Assembly: GCF_000382045.1 (NCBI RefSeq)
Contig: NZ_KB907455.1
Span: 186,001-250,000, forward strand
DNA: 64,000 nt
DNA from: Variovorax atrisoli 110B
GTDB taxonomy: Bacteria; Pseudomonadota; Gammaproteobacteria; Burkholderiales; Burkholderiaceae_C
Direction of reading: 5' to 3'
Within the stretch, counting starts at the first letter, position 1; every line of letters begins with the position of its first letter. Positions 30,892 to 47,314 of this stretch are shown one piece after another. The notes below the pieces were generated by a model. The model did no database searches, was not told where the DNA came from, and was given only the letters and a program-made list of their open reading frames with translations. The translations under genes were made by a program, and so were the position numbers.

Positions 30892-31587
30892 ATGAGCGTG
30901 CTCGAACTGCTGGCCCACGGTGACGGCGTCAGCCGTTCGGTGGCCGCGCTGCTGCTCGCGATGTCGATCGCGAGCTGGGTCATCATCCTCTGGAAGGCAT
31001 GGCTGCTGCGCGGCGGCACGCGCGACGTGCTGCGCAGCATCGCGGCGTTCTGGCAGTCGTCCACGCTGGCCGACGCCGAGCACAAGCTCAAGGCCTTCGA
31101 CCGCGCCACGCTGGTGTCGCCCGCCGTCTCCGCCATCCGCAGCGTGGCCGCGGGCGAGCCGGCCGGCACGCTGGGTGCCGCGGTCGACCGCAACCAGCGC
31201 CTGACGCGCGTGCTGCGCGACGCCCTGCACGGTGCGCTGCGCCGGCTGCAGGCGGGGCAGATCCTGCTGGCCACCGTCGGCGCCACCGCGCCCTTCGTGG
31301 GGCTGCTGGGCACGGTCTGGGGTATCTACGGCGCGCTGACGGGCATCGCCGGCCAGACCGGCGGCTTCACCATCGACAAGGTGGCGGGCCCGGTCGGCGA
31401 GGCGCTCATCATGACGGCCTTCGGCCTCGCCGTGGCCATTCCGTCCGTGCTGGCCTACAACGTCTTCGGTCGCGTCATCGGCCGCATCGAGGCCGAGCTC
31501 GAAGGCTTCGCGCACGACCTGCTGGGCAGCTTCGGTGCTGCGCCGGCGCCTGCCGCGCCGCCGCCCGCGCGGCCGATGCCGGTCTAG
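30892..31587 (+). CDS. exbB: MotA/TolQ/ExbB proton channel family protein
   Basis: 231 aa with three membrane segments (about 16-36, 122-145 and 163-187). The TolQ/ExbB core is clear: ILLATVGATAPFVGLLGTVWGIYGAL and EALIMTAFGLAVAIPSVLAYN. With ExbD it powers TonB- or Tol-type transport from the proton gradient. Position between dapB and exbD fits the betaproteobacterial arrangement. ExbB or TolQ cannot be told apart by sequence alone here. Confidence 0.9.
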   Translation: MSVLELLAHGDGVSRSVAALLLAMSIASWVIILWKAWLLRGGTRDVLRSIAAFWQSSTLADAEHKLKAFDRATLVSPAVSAIRSVAAGEPAGTLGAAVDRNQRLTRVLRDALHGALRRLQAGQILLATVGATAPFVGLLGTVWGIYGALTGIAGQTGGFTIDKVAGPVGEALIMTAFGLAVAIPSVLAYNVFGRVIGRIEAELEGFAHDLLGSFGAAPAPAAPPPARPMPV

Positions 31588-31611
31588 CCCGACACGGCGA
31601 GGCACACCACC

Positions 31612-32085
31612 ATGGCCTTCGGTCGCACATCACTGGGCAGCGCCGCCGGCGGCGGCGGACGCGCCATGGGCGGCGGGGCGCAGCGGCCGCTGTCCGACAT
31701 CAACGTCACGCCGCTGGTCGACGTGATGCTGGTGCTGCTGGTGATCTTCATCATCACAGCGCCGCTGATGGCCAGCTCGATCAAGCTCGACCTGCCGCAG
31801 ACCGACGCCGGCCAGCCCAACGACGCACCCAAGTTCGTGAGCCTGTCGGTCGACGCCTCGGGCAAGGTCTTCCTCAACGACAAGGCCGTGACCGACGAGG
31901 AACTGGCGCAGCAACTCGAGAAGGCCGCTGCGGACAGCAAGGACACAGAGGTGCAACTGCGCGCCGACCAGACCGTGCCCTACGGCAAGGTGGTGGCGCT
32001 GATGGGTATCGCGAACAAGGCGGGGCTCAGCCGCATCGGCTTCGTGACCGAGGCGGAGACGGCGCCGCAGAAGCTGCCTCGCTGA
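31612..32085 (+). CDS. exbD: ExbD/TolR family biopolymer transport protein
   Basis: 157 aa with one membrane helix (about 35-52) carrying the functional Asp37 (TPLVDVMLVLLVIFI). A Gly-rich N-terminus and a periplasmic domain (SLSVDASGKVFLND) follow the ExbD pattern. It pairs with ExbB, 24 nt upstream. Repeat copy E follows 17 nt after the stop. Confidence 0.9.
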   Translation: MAFGRTSLGSAAGGGGRAMGGGAQRPLSDINVTPLVDVMLVLLVIFIITAPLMASSIKLDLPQTDAGQPNDAPKFVSLSVDASGKVFLNDKAVTDEELAQQLEKAAADSKDTEVQLRADQTVPYGKVVALMGIANKAGLSRIGFVTEAETAPQKLPR

Positions 32086-32102
32086 TCTGACTCTTTTTTC
32101 GT

Positions 32103-32186
32103 GGACACCGCGGAACCGGCTTTGCCGGGCCGCAGGTGTCGCCCCCTGCAAGGGGGGCGGCCACACGAAGTGGGCAAGCCTGGGGG
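32103..32186 (-). repeat. Interspersed two-hairpin repeat, copy E
   Basis: 84 bp between the convergent exbD and glgP, minus orientation; the final GGGGG touches the glgP stop codon. Contains GGACACCGCGGAACCGGCTT, CCGGCTTTGCCGG, CCCCCTGCAAGGGGGG and the terminal AAGCCTGGGGG. It marks the left edge of the glycogen block. Confidence 0.92.
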
Positions 32187-34666
<2,480 letters not shown>

Positions 34667-34670
<4 letters not shown>

Positions 34671-36160
34671 GGGGCACTCCCGGAAGAGGGTTGTTTGATG
34701 CTTTGCCGGTACACGTCGATGTATTGCGCGGCGGCCGTGGCCCAGTCGGCCGGCCGGCGCATGGCGTTGCCGCGCACGCGGCGCCAGTCGGGGCCGCGGT
34801 CGTAGAGCGCGAAGGCGCGGCGCAGCGCGCGGGCGTAGTCCGCGGCGTCGAAGCGGTCGAACACGAAGCCGGTGGCCTCGCCGCTGGCGAGGTCTTCCAG
34901 CGAGCTGTCGACCACCGTGTCGGCCAGCCCGCCGACGCGTCGCACCAGCGGCAGCGCGCCGTACTTGAGGCCGTACATCTGCGTGAGGCCGCAGGGCTCG
35001 AAGAGCGAGGGGACCAGCGTCACGTCGCCGGCGCCGAACATCTGGTGGGCCAGCGTCTCGTTGTAGCCGATGGTCACGGCCACCGACTGCGGCGCGGCCG
35101 CCGCGCGCTGGCGGAAGGCTTCCTCCAGCCAGGCCTCGCCGCTGCCCAGCAGCGCGAGCTGCCCGCCCTGGGCGAGCAGCGCGTCGAGCCCGCCGAGCAC
35201 CAGGTGCAGGCCCTTCTGCTCGGTGAGCCGGCTCACGACGATGAAGAGCGGCGCGTCCGGCCGCTCGGCCAGGCCCAGCTGGTGCTGCAGCACCGACTTG
35301 CAGCGCGCCTTGCCCGCCATGTGGCGGCCTTCGGGCGTGTGGTAGCCCTGCACCAGCGCGGCGTCGGCGGCGGGGTTCCAGACCTTGTCGTCGACCGCGT
35401 TGAGGATGCCGCTCAAGGCTGCGCTGCGCTGGCGCAGCAGGCCGTCGAGCCCGCAGCCCTGCTCGGGCGTCTGGATCTCCAGCGCGTAGGTCGGGCTCAC
35501 GGTGGTGAGCCGGTCGGCGAAGTACAGGCCGCCCTTCATGAACGAGATCTGGCCGTGGTACTCGAGGCCGTCCATCTGGAACGCGCTGCCCGGCAGGCCG
35601 AGCTCCGCGAAATGCCAGGGCGCGAAGATGCCCTGGTAGGCCAGGTTGTGCACGGTGAAGACGCTGCCCACGTGCGGCGCGCCGGACTGCCGCGCGAAGT
35701 GCAGGTAGGCCGGCGCGAGCGCGGCATGCCAGTCGTGCGCGTGCACGACCTCGGGCTGCCACTGCGGATCGAGGCCCTGCGCCAGCTGCGCGGCCGCCCA
35801 TCCGAGCAGCGCGAAGCGGCGGTGGTTGTCGCCGTAGGGCTGGCGCGAGGCGTCCTCGTAGGGGTTGCCGGGCCGGCCGTAGAGCGCCGGCGCGTCGATC
35901 ACGTAGGCCGCGATACCGGGCGTTCCGTCGATGTCGATGTGCCCGAGCCGCAGCCCGAAGCCTTCGCCCCAGGGCGCCTCGAAGGCGGCCACCGGCGCGA
36001 GATCGCGCACGCCGGCCACGATGGCCGGGAAGCCCGGCAGCAGCACGCGCGCGTCCTGGCCGGCGGCGGTGAGCGCCAGGGGCAGGGCGCCGGCGATGTC
36101 CGCCAGTCCGCCGGTCTTGAGGAGGGGAAAGAGTTCTGCGCTGACCTGGAGTATTCGCAT
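34667..36160 (-). CDS. glgA: Glycogen (ADP-glucose) synthase GlgA
   Basis: 497 aa GT5 enzyme elongating the glucan from ADP-glucose. N-terminus MRILQVSAELFPLLKTGGLAD contains the nucleotide-sugar K-T-G-G-L motif; VHAHDWHAALAP and the C-terminal EPCGLTQMYGLKYGALPLVRRVGGL are canonical. It sits 23 nt after glgC and overlaps glgP. Confidence 0.96.
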
Positions 36161-36183
36161 CGTTGTCCGTGGGTGCTCTCGGG

Positions 36184-37506
<1,323 letters not shown>

Positions 37507-37612
37507 CCTGAGTCTCCGTTCGTTTGTTCGTTGGGTGTTCGCCGGGCCGGAATGCGCCGTGATTCAGAGTTTCTTCTGCATCGAGACTAGCACCGTGCCG
37601 GGCGGCTGGCTT

Positions 37613-39748
<2,136 letters not shown>

Positions 39749-39805
39749 CGTGCTTGCTCTCGATGGGGGTTGCTTCCCGAGGCCGGGACTCGCCCCGGCG
39801 GGCGA

Positions 39806-39839
39806 CCTACTTTTCTTTGCTTCGCCAAAGAAAAGTAGG
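39806..39839. other. 14-bp perfect hairpin in the left arm
   Basis: CCTACTTTTCTTTG pairs perfectly with CAAAGAAAAGTAGG around a 6-nt loop CTTCGC. It is AT-rich within GC-rich DNA. The right arm has the mirrored structure with a single changed base. Confidence 0.9.
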
Positions 39840-40032
39840 CAAAAGAAAGGCGACCCCGCTGTCTGCGACCCCTTCGCTGCGCTACGGGGCAACCTGCGGT
39901 GCTCGCGCTTCGCGGGGTCTCGCCCAAACTCGCTTCGCTCAGACAAGGGCGAGCCCTGATCCGCGAAACGCTGCGCTCCTCGGCGCAGCCAGAGGGGAGG
40001 GGAGAGAGTCGGGCCATCGCGTTGCTCGGCCT

Positions 40033-40210
40033 CCAAGGCACAGCAGGCGCTTCGCGCATACTGTGCTTGGAATGGCTTTCAGGTTGCAGCGTGGCGTTCT
40101 CCAGGGGCGCTCGCTGGCGGTACCCACCGGTGTTGGGAACCGAGAGTCGTCTTGCGCACCTCGACCGCATCAGCGTCTCATCCAAGACAACGAGCCTGAA
40201 CGCAGGCTCG
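40033..40210. other. Hairpins in the central loop of the inverted-repeat element
   Basis: CCAAG(G)CACAG (40033-40043) pairs with CTGTGCTTGG (40061-40070), ten pairs with one bulge. CGAGCCTG-AACG-CAGGCTCG (40191-40210) is a perfect 8-bp stem with a tetraloop. Both lie in sequence not repeated in the arms. Confidence 0.75.
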
Positions 40211-40467
40211 AAATCAATCCGAGGCCCAAATCCCTTGCCGAGCAAAGCGAAGGCCCGTCCAGGCTGCTCAAGAAGCCGAGCGAAGCGATGGCACGGGTCG
40301 CTCCCTTCTGGCTGCGCCGAGGAGCGCAGACGTAGGAGGGACAAGGGCCGCAGCTGTCTGAGCGCAACGCAGTGGAGCGAGTTCTGCGGACCCCCTCCTA
40401 CGTCGAGCACCGCAGGTTGCCCGTAGCGAAGCGAAGGGACGCAGACAGCAGGGTCGCCTTTCTTTTG

Positions 40468-40501
40468 CCTACGTTTCTTTGGCGAAGCAAAGAAAAGTAG
40501 G
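40468..40501. other. Mirrored hairpin in the right arm
   Basis: The inverted counterpart of 39806-39839: CCTACGTTTCTTTG with CAAAGAAAAGTAGG, loop GCGAAG, one mismatch in the stem. It completes the symmetry of the element. Confidence 0.85.
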
Positions 40502-40605
40502 TCGGCCGCCGGGCCGAGACCCGGCCCCGGGAAACAACCGCCAAACAGAGTCTCACGAAGCCAGAGCAACGAGCAGCCCCCCGAAAAGCAACCCAACCCC
40601 AAAAA

Positions 40606-42777
<2,172 letters not shown>

Positions 42778-42788
42778 GTTGGATGGGC

Positions 42789-44471
42789 TCAGCTGGGCTC
42801 TTCGCCGGCGGGCGCGCCGAAGAAGACGCCGTACGGCGCCAGCTGCAGCATGCGCTTTCCGTCCGCGGTGTGGATGACGGATGTCTCCGCCAGCGGCTGT
42901 CCGACAACAGGAGCAATGCCGTGGGGCAGCGGTATCGCTGCCGGCTCGCCGCCGAAGTTGAAGATCGCCTGCATCGACGAAGCGCCGTCGCCGTGCCGCT
43001 CGAAGTGCAGCAGCTGCGGCGCCGGCGTGTCGAAGAAGCGGATGGCGCCGGTGCGCAGCAGCGGCTGGGTGCGCCGCCAGTGCAGCAGGGTGCGGCTGAA
43101 GGCGAGCATCGAGTCGGGGTCGGCGGCCTGGCGCTCGATGGCCAGCGGCAGGTGCGGGCCGTACACCGGCAGCCAGGGCGTGCCGGTGGTGAAACCGCCG
43201 TCGGGTGCTTCAGGGGTCCAGGGCATGGGCGTGCGGCAGCCGTCGCGGCCCTTGAACTCGGGCCAGAAGGCGCGGCCGTACGGGTCCTGAAGCAGCTCGA
43301 AAGGCACCTCGGCCTCGGGCAGGCCCAGTTCCTCGCCCTGGTAGATGCTGGCGCTGCCGCGCAGCGAGAGCAGCAGCGCGAGCCAGAGCCGGTCGCGGCG
43401 GGTGTCGGGCGCGCCGCCGCCACTCCAGCGGGTGGCGACGCGCGGCACGTCGTGGTTCGAGATCGCCCAGCAGCCCCAGCCGCCGGTGTGCGCGAGCGCG
43501 GTGTCGAGCGCCTCGACCTGGTGGCGCAGGTGCGCGGGGCTGTGATCGGCCGTCAGCAGGCTGAAGCTGTAGGCCAGGTGCAGGCGCTTGCCGAGCTCTG
43601 TGTACTGGGCCATGACCGGCGGCGCGTTCTCGTCGCCGACCTCGCCCAGCGCCACCGCGCCGTATTCGTCGAGCAGCCGGCGCAGCCCTTCGAGGAACGC
43701 CAGGTTCTCGTGCTGGCTCTTGTCGTACAGGTGCTGCTGCATCGCGTACGGGTTGTCGGCGCGCACCGTGCTGACTTCGCCGATGGAGGCCAGCGTGGCC
43801 GGCGGGTTGTCGCGCAGCAGCGCGTCGTGGAACTGGTGGTTGCAGGCGTCGAAGCGGAAGCCGTCCACCCCGCGCTCGCACCAGAAGCGCACCTCGCCCA
43901 GCAGCGCCTCCTGCACTTCGGGGCAATGGAAGTTCAGGTCGGGCTGTTCGGCCAGGAAGCTGTGCAGGTAGTACTGGCGACGGCGCGAGTCCCACTGCCA
44001 GGCCGGCCCGCCGAACACCGACAGCCAGTTGGTCGGCGGCGTGCCGTCGGGCTTGGAGTCGGCCCAGACGTACCAGTCGGCCTTGGGGTTGTCTCGCGAG
44101 CTGCGGCTTTCGGCGAACCAGGCGTGCTGGTCGGAGGTGTGCGAGAGCACCTGGTCGATGACCAGCTTCAGGCCCAGCTCGTGCATGCGCGCCAGCATGG
44201 CGTCGAAGTCGGCCAGCGTGCCGAAGAGCGGATCGACCGCGCGGTAGTCGGACACGTCGTAGCCGAAGTCCTTCATCGGCGAGCGGAAGAAGGGCGACAC
44301 CCAGATCGCATCGACGCCGAGGCTGGCCACGTGCTCCAGCCGGGACGTGATGCCCGGCAGGTCGCCGATGCCGTCGCCATTGCTGTCCATGAAGCTGCGC
44401 GGGTAGATCTGGTAGATCACCGCGCCGCGCCACCATTCGCTGTTGCTGCCGTCGGTTTTGCTGCTGGCCAT
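42789..44471 (-). CDS. GH13 alpha-glucosidase (oligo-alpha-glucosidase)
   Basis: 560 aa. TIM-barrel GH13: N-terminal WWRGAVIYQIYPRSFMDSNGDGIGDL, nucleophile in DGFRFDACN, acid/base in ALGEVGDE, third Asp in SNHDVPRVATR. The QIYPRSF start and overall form fit alpha-1,4-glucosidase/oligo-1,6-glucosidase acting on short glucans, probably maltooligosaccharides released by GlgX/GlgP. No signal peptide, so cytoplasmic. First gene of the minus-strand operon, divergent from the flavin oxidoreductase operon. Confidence 0.9.
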   Translation of the reverse strand: MASSKTDGSNSEWWRGAVIYQIYPRSFMDSNGDGIGDLPGITSRLEHVASLGVDAIWVSPFFRSPMKDFGYDVSDYRAVDPLFGTLADFDAMLARMHELGLKLVIDQVLSHTSDQHAWFAESRSSRDNPKADWYVWADSKPDGTPPTNWLSVFGGPAWQWDSRRRQYYLHSFLAEQPDLNFHCPEVQEALLGEVRFWCERGVDGFRFDACNHQFHDALLRDNPPATLASIGEVSTVRADNPYAMQQHLYDKSQHENLAFLEGLRRLLDEYGAVALGEVGDENAPPVMAQYTELGKRLHLAYSFSLLTADHSPAHLRHQVEALDTALAHTGGWGCWAISNHDVPRVATRWSGGGAPDTRRDRLWLALLLSLRGSASIYQGEELGLPEAEVPFELLQDPYGRAFWPEFKGRDGCRTPMPWTPEAPDGGFTTGTPWLPVYGPHLPLAIERQAADPDSMLAFSRTLLHWRRTQPLLRTGAIRFFDTPAPQLLHFERHGDGASSMQAIFNFGGEPAAIPLPHGIAPVVGQPLAETSVIHTADGKRMLQLAPYGVFFGAPAGEEPS

Positions 44472-44579
44472 GCCGGTCCCTGTGGTCTGAAATCATTGTG
44501 GCATGCGAAATCCGGGCCAGTGGGGCCGGTGATGCTGCCGGGTGGGGCGGCCATGCGGGGCGGCGCAGCGCGGCGTGGG

Positions 44580-44601
44580 GCTTCGCGAAGCTTTCTACAC
44601 T
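44580..44601 (+). promoter_or_regulatory. Palindrome and -10-like box before the flavin oxidoreductase operon
   Basis: GCTTCGCGAAGC (44580-44591) is a perfect 12-nt palindrome, followed at 44596-44601 by TACACT, a -10-like hexamer about 24 nt before the start ATG. No clear -35 box. A repressor operator is possible. Confidence 0.4.
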
Positions 44602-44624
44602 GGGCGCCGTTCCCGGTTTTCAAA

Positions 44625-46097
44625 ATGACGATTCCCGATTCCGTTTTCCCATCTTCCTCCCTGGCCGCGCTCGAGGCCCGGCTCGCCCAGGACCTCGCCT
44701 ACCTCGGCTGGCCCGCCCGCAACTGGATGCCCGCTCGGCAGGCCGCCGGCGGCGAAACCATGATCGACGTGGCCATCATCGGCGGCGGGCAGGCCGGCCT
44801 CGCCGCCTCGGTGGCGCTGGCGCAGCTGGGCATCCGCGCCGTGATCTTCGACCGCTCGCCAGCCGGCAGCGAAGGCCCCTGGGCCACCACGGCCCGCATG
44901 GAGACGCTGCGCTCGCCCAAGGAGCTCACCGGGCCCGCGCTGGGCCTGCCCGCGCTCACCTTCCGCGCCTGGTTCGAGGCCCAGTTCGGGCTGGAGGCCT
45001 GGACCGCGCTGGACAAGATCCCGCGCCTGCAGTGGATGGACTACCTCGTCTGGTACCGCCGCGTGATGAACGTGGACGTGCGCAACGGCATGGCCGTGAC
45101 CGCCGTGCAGCCCCTGCCCGACGCGGCCGGCGTGCGCCTCGAACTGCGCTCCGGCGATGGCGAACGCAGCAGCGTGCTGGCGCGCCGCCTGGTGCTGGCC
45201 ACCGGGCGCGACGGCCTCGGCGGCCCGGCAGTGCCGGCCTTCGTGAACGCCCTGCCGCGCTCGAAATGGGCGCATTCCTCCGACGAGATGGACTACGGCC
45301 GGCTCAAGGGCCTGCGAGTGGGCGTGATTGGCGCGGGCTCCTCGGCCATGGACAGCGCCGCCACCGCGCTCGAAGCCGGCGCCCACAGCGTCGAACTGCT
45401 GATCCGCCGCCCCGACCTGCCGCGCGTCAACAAGGGCAAGGGCGCGGGCGTGCCTGGCCTCACGCAGGGGCACTACGACCTGCCCGACGAACTCAAGTGG
45501 CGCATCCGCCACTACATCAACGTATTGAACGTGCCGCCGCCGCACGGCAGCACGCTGCGGGTGTCGCGCCATCCCAATGCCTTCTTCAACTTCGGCTGCC
45601 CAGTGCTGTCGGTCGAACCGAAGGGCGAGGGCATGGTGGTGTCGACGCCCAGGGGCGATTTCGAATTCGACTTCCTGATCGTCTCCACCGGCTTCAAGGT
45701 CGACTGGCCTAACCGCCCCGAGTTCGCCGCAATAGCGCCCCACGTGCGCACCTGGAAGGACCGCTTCACGCCCGCCCCCGGCGACGAAGACCAGGAACTG
45801 GCCGATTCCCCCGACCTCGGCCCCGCCTTCGAGTTCAAGGAGCGCTCGCCCGGCGAATGCCCGGGGCTCGCACGCATCCACTGCTTCTGCTATCCGGCGG
45901 CGCTCTCGCACGGCACGGTGTCGGGCGACATTCCCGCCATCAGCGATGGCGCAAAGCGACTGGCCAGCGGCATCGCGAGCCTCTTCTACCGCGAGGACTT
46001 CGACCAGCACTGGGCCTACCTCCAGGAGTTCGCGGAGCCCGAACTCTTCGGCGACGAATGGACGCCCGCGCTGCCGCCCCAGGAGAGAAATCGATGA
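44625..46097 (+). CDS. Two-dinucleotide-site FAD/NAD(P) oxidoreductase (flavin monooxygenase-like)
   Basis: 490 aa. FAD site GGGQAG (residues 53-58), preceded by IDVAII; NAD(P) site VIGAGSSA (about 235-241); ATG.R-type strand LATGRDGLGG. GPWATTARMETLRSPKELTGPALGLPALTFRAWFEAQFG marks a CzcO/SidA-like subgroup common in betaproteobacteria. Predicted flavin-dependent oxidase of unknown substrate. ATG 44625 starts the protein; long open frame upstream is antisense to the alpha-glucosidase. First gene of a co-directional set with CMD-family proteins. Confidence 0.88.
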   Translation: MTIPDSVFPSSSLAALEARLAQDLAYLGWPARNWMPARQAAGGETMIDVAIIGGGQAGLAASVALAQLGIRAVIFDRSPAGSEGPWATTARMETLRSPKELTGPALGLPALTFRAWFEAQFGLEAWTALDKIPRLQWMDYLVWYRRVMNVDVRNGMAVTAVQPLPDAAGVRLELRSGDGERSSVLARRLVLATGRDGLGGPAVPAFVNALPRSKWAHSSDEMDYGRLKGLRVGVIGAGSSAMDSAATALEAGAHSVELLIRRPDLPRVNKGKGAGVPGLTQGHYDLPDELKWRIRHYINVLNVPPPHGSTLRVSRHPNAFFNFGCPVLSVEPKGEGMVVSTPRGDFEFDFLIVSTGFKVDWPNRPEFAAIAPHVRTWKDRFTPAPGDEDQELADSPDLGPAFEFKERSPGECPGLARIHCFCYPAALSHGTVSGDIPAISDGAKRLASGIASLFYREDFDQHWAYLQEFAEPELFGDEWTPALPPQERNR

Positions 46098-46147
46098 GAA
46101 GCCGACAAGAGACCGATAAAAGACCCATGAGAAACCGCGAACCATGA
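46094..46147 (+). CDS. 17-codon overlapping mini-ORF
   Basis: Encodes MRSRQETDKRPMRNREP. Its ATG overlaps the stop of the flavin oxidoreductase (ATGA) and its TGA overlaps the ATG of the next gene (ATGA), so it bridges the two genes exactly. Likely a translational coupler or leader peptide. No homology is claimed. It is too short for ordinary gene prediction. Confidence 0.45.
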   Translation: MRSRQETDKRPMRNREP

Positions 46148-46653
46148 CAAGCACACCCGTTTCCGATGTGATCGATGCCGTCGTCCCCCTGGCGCCGGAC
46201 CAGCCCACCTGGGCGCTGCGCCGCCAGCGCGAGAAGGTGCTGGCCGCGACCCAGGGCAGCTATGACGCGATGTTTTCCCCTGCGGTCGAAGGCCTCTCGG
46301 TGGCCGAGCGGCTGTTCGTGGCGCTGCACGCCTGCCGCGTCTCGAAGGCCGACAGCCTGGCCGGGCACTACCGCGACCGGCTCGTGGCCGAAGGGGCCGA
46401 CGCCGCCGTGATCGCGGCCGTCGATGCCGGCAAGCCCGTGGCCGACGCGCGCCTGCAGGCGGTGCTGGCCTTCACCGGCAAGCTGATCGAGCGCCCCATC
46501 GAGGGCGACAAGGCTGCCGTGCAGTCGCTGGCCCAAAGCGGCCTGTCGACGCCGGCCATCGTGGCGATGAGCCAGCTGATCGCCTACCTGTCTTACCAGA
46601 TCCGCGTCGCCGCGGGCCTGAAGGCGCTGGCCGCGCTGGAGGTTGCTGCATGA
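46144..46653 (+). CDS. CMD-domain protein, Avi_7170-like family
   Basis: 169 aa helical protein of the carboxymuconolactone-decarboxylase-like superfamily (ERLFVALHACRVSKADSLAGHYRDRL). It lacks the CxxC pair of its neighbour. The pairing of this family with an alkylhydroperoxidase-domain protein, as here, is a recurrent neighbourhood in proteobacteria. Function unknown. It is coupled to the upstream gene by the mini-ORF. Confidence 0.75.
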   Translation: MTSTPVSDVIDAVVPLAPDQPTWALRRQREKVLAATQGSYDAMFSPAVEGLSVAERLFVALHACRVSKADSLAGHYRDRLVAEGADAAVIAAVDAGKPVADARLQAVLAFTGKLIERPIEGDKAAVQSLAQSGLSTPAIVAMSQLIAYLSYQIRVAAGLKALAALEVAA

Positions 46654-46660
46654 GCGCCGC

Positions 46661-46714
46661 GCCGGGCCGCCCCAAGCAAGCTCGCACCGCAGTGCGAAGC
46701 ACGAAGGTATTCCA
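46661..46714 (+). repeat. Short GGGCCGCCCCAAGC-type intergenic repeat (single copy here)
   Basis: 54 bp filling the gap between the CMD gene and the peroxidase gene. It starts with CGGGCCGCCCCAAGCAAGC, contains a hairpin GCACCGCAGTGC, and ends ACGAAGGTATTCCA directly before the next ATG. The first ten bases are shared with copy H (28731), so it may be a related family. Confidence 0.4.
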
Positions 46715-47311
46715 ATGAGCGCTCCGATCCGCATCAAGGGCTTCACCAACGAAGTGCTCAAGTGGAAGCCGTGGCTCGACACGGTGGACGTCGACACCGC
46801 CACGCCCGAGCAGCTCGCGGCGCTGGACGAGATGAGCCCGCAGGCACGCACCTCGCCCTACTTCCTGGTGCTGGCGCACCAGCCCGAGATACTGCTGCAG
46901 CGCTCCATCGCCTTCAACGCGATCATGTTCGCGCCGGGCGGCATGCCGCGCGCCGAGCGCGAACTGGGCGCCACGGTGGAGTCGCGCGTCAACGGCTGCG
47001 TGTACTGCGCCTCGGTGCATGCCCAGCGCTTCGAGCAGCTGGCAAAGCGCAGCGACGTGATATCGCAGGTGTTCGAGGAGCCCGAGGGCGCCGGCACCAC
47101 GGACCGCGAGAAGGCCATCGTCGAGTTCTCGATCCGCCTGGGCGCCGAGCCCGACAAGGTTTCGGCAGACGACGTGCGCAAGCTCAAGGAGGTGGGGCTG
47201 GGCGAGCTGGAGATCCTCGACCTGATCCACTCGGTGGCCATCTTCGCCTGGGCCAACCGGCTGATGCTCAACCTCGGGGAGCCCGTGTTCCCCGAGACCG
47301 ACGCCTCCTAG
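46715..47311 (+). CDS. Alkylhydroperoxidase-domain (AhpD-like) protein, Avi_7169-like family
   Basis: 198 aa. AhpD active-site pattern E89-x5-C95-V-Y-C98-x3-H102 is intact, so it can act as a thiol peroxidase or redox relay. Family text includes SVAIFAWANRLMLNLGEP near the C-terminus. ATG 46715 follows the short repeat; the frame upstream is translated repeat. With the CMD protein and flavin oxidoreductase it forms a three-gene redox operon. It converges with the opine-dehydrogenase-like gene (3-nt gap). Confidence 0.8.
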   Translation: MSAPIRIKGFTNEVLKWKPWLDTVDVDTATPEQLAALDEMSPQARTSPYFLVLAHQPEILLQRSIAFNAIMFAPGGMPRAERELGATVESRVNGCVYCASVHAQRFEQLAKRSDVISQVFEEPEGAGTTDREKAIVEFSIRLGAEPDKVSADDVRKLKEVGLGELEILDLIHSVAIFAWANRLMLNLGEPVFPETDAS

Positions 47312-47314
47312 GCC

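Larger units (their letters stand above)
39768..40539. repeat. 772-bp long inverted-repeat element between glgB and glgX
   Basis: The outer 100 nt on the left (39768-39867) and right (40440-40539) are inverted copies with 93 identities. Further paired blocks follow inward: 39868-39905 with 40404-40439, and 39970-40033 with 40270-40329 (approximate). A loop of about 236 nt is left. Nested perfect hairpins occur: 14-bp stem at 39806-39839 (mirrored with one change at 40468-40501), 6-bp stems at 39782-39799 and 39971-39988, and an 8-bp stem in the loop at 40191-40210. Open frames inside it are compositional by-products. It interrupts the otherwise tight glycogen operon, 19 nt upstream of glgX and 66 nt downstream of glgB. 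Confidence 0.9.

Noticed and set aside
46661..46714. Riboswitch before the AhpD-like gene
   Set aside because: The gap is only about 60 nt and is filled by the short repeat; no known aptamer pattern fits.
46144..47311. The idea that the CMD and AhpD-like genes are one frameshifted gene
   Set aside because: Each has its own start, complete family length and a repeat-filled gap between them.
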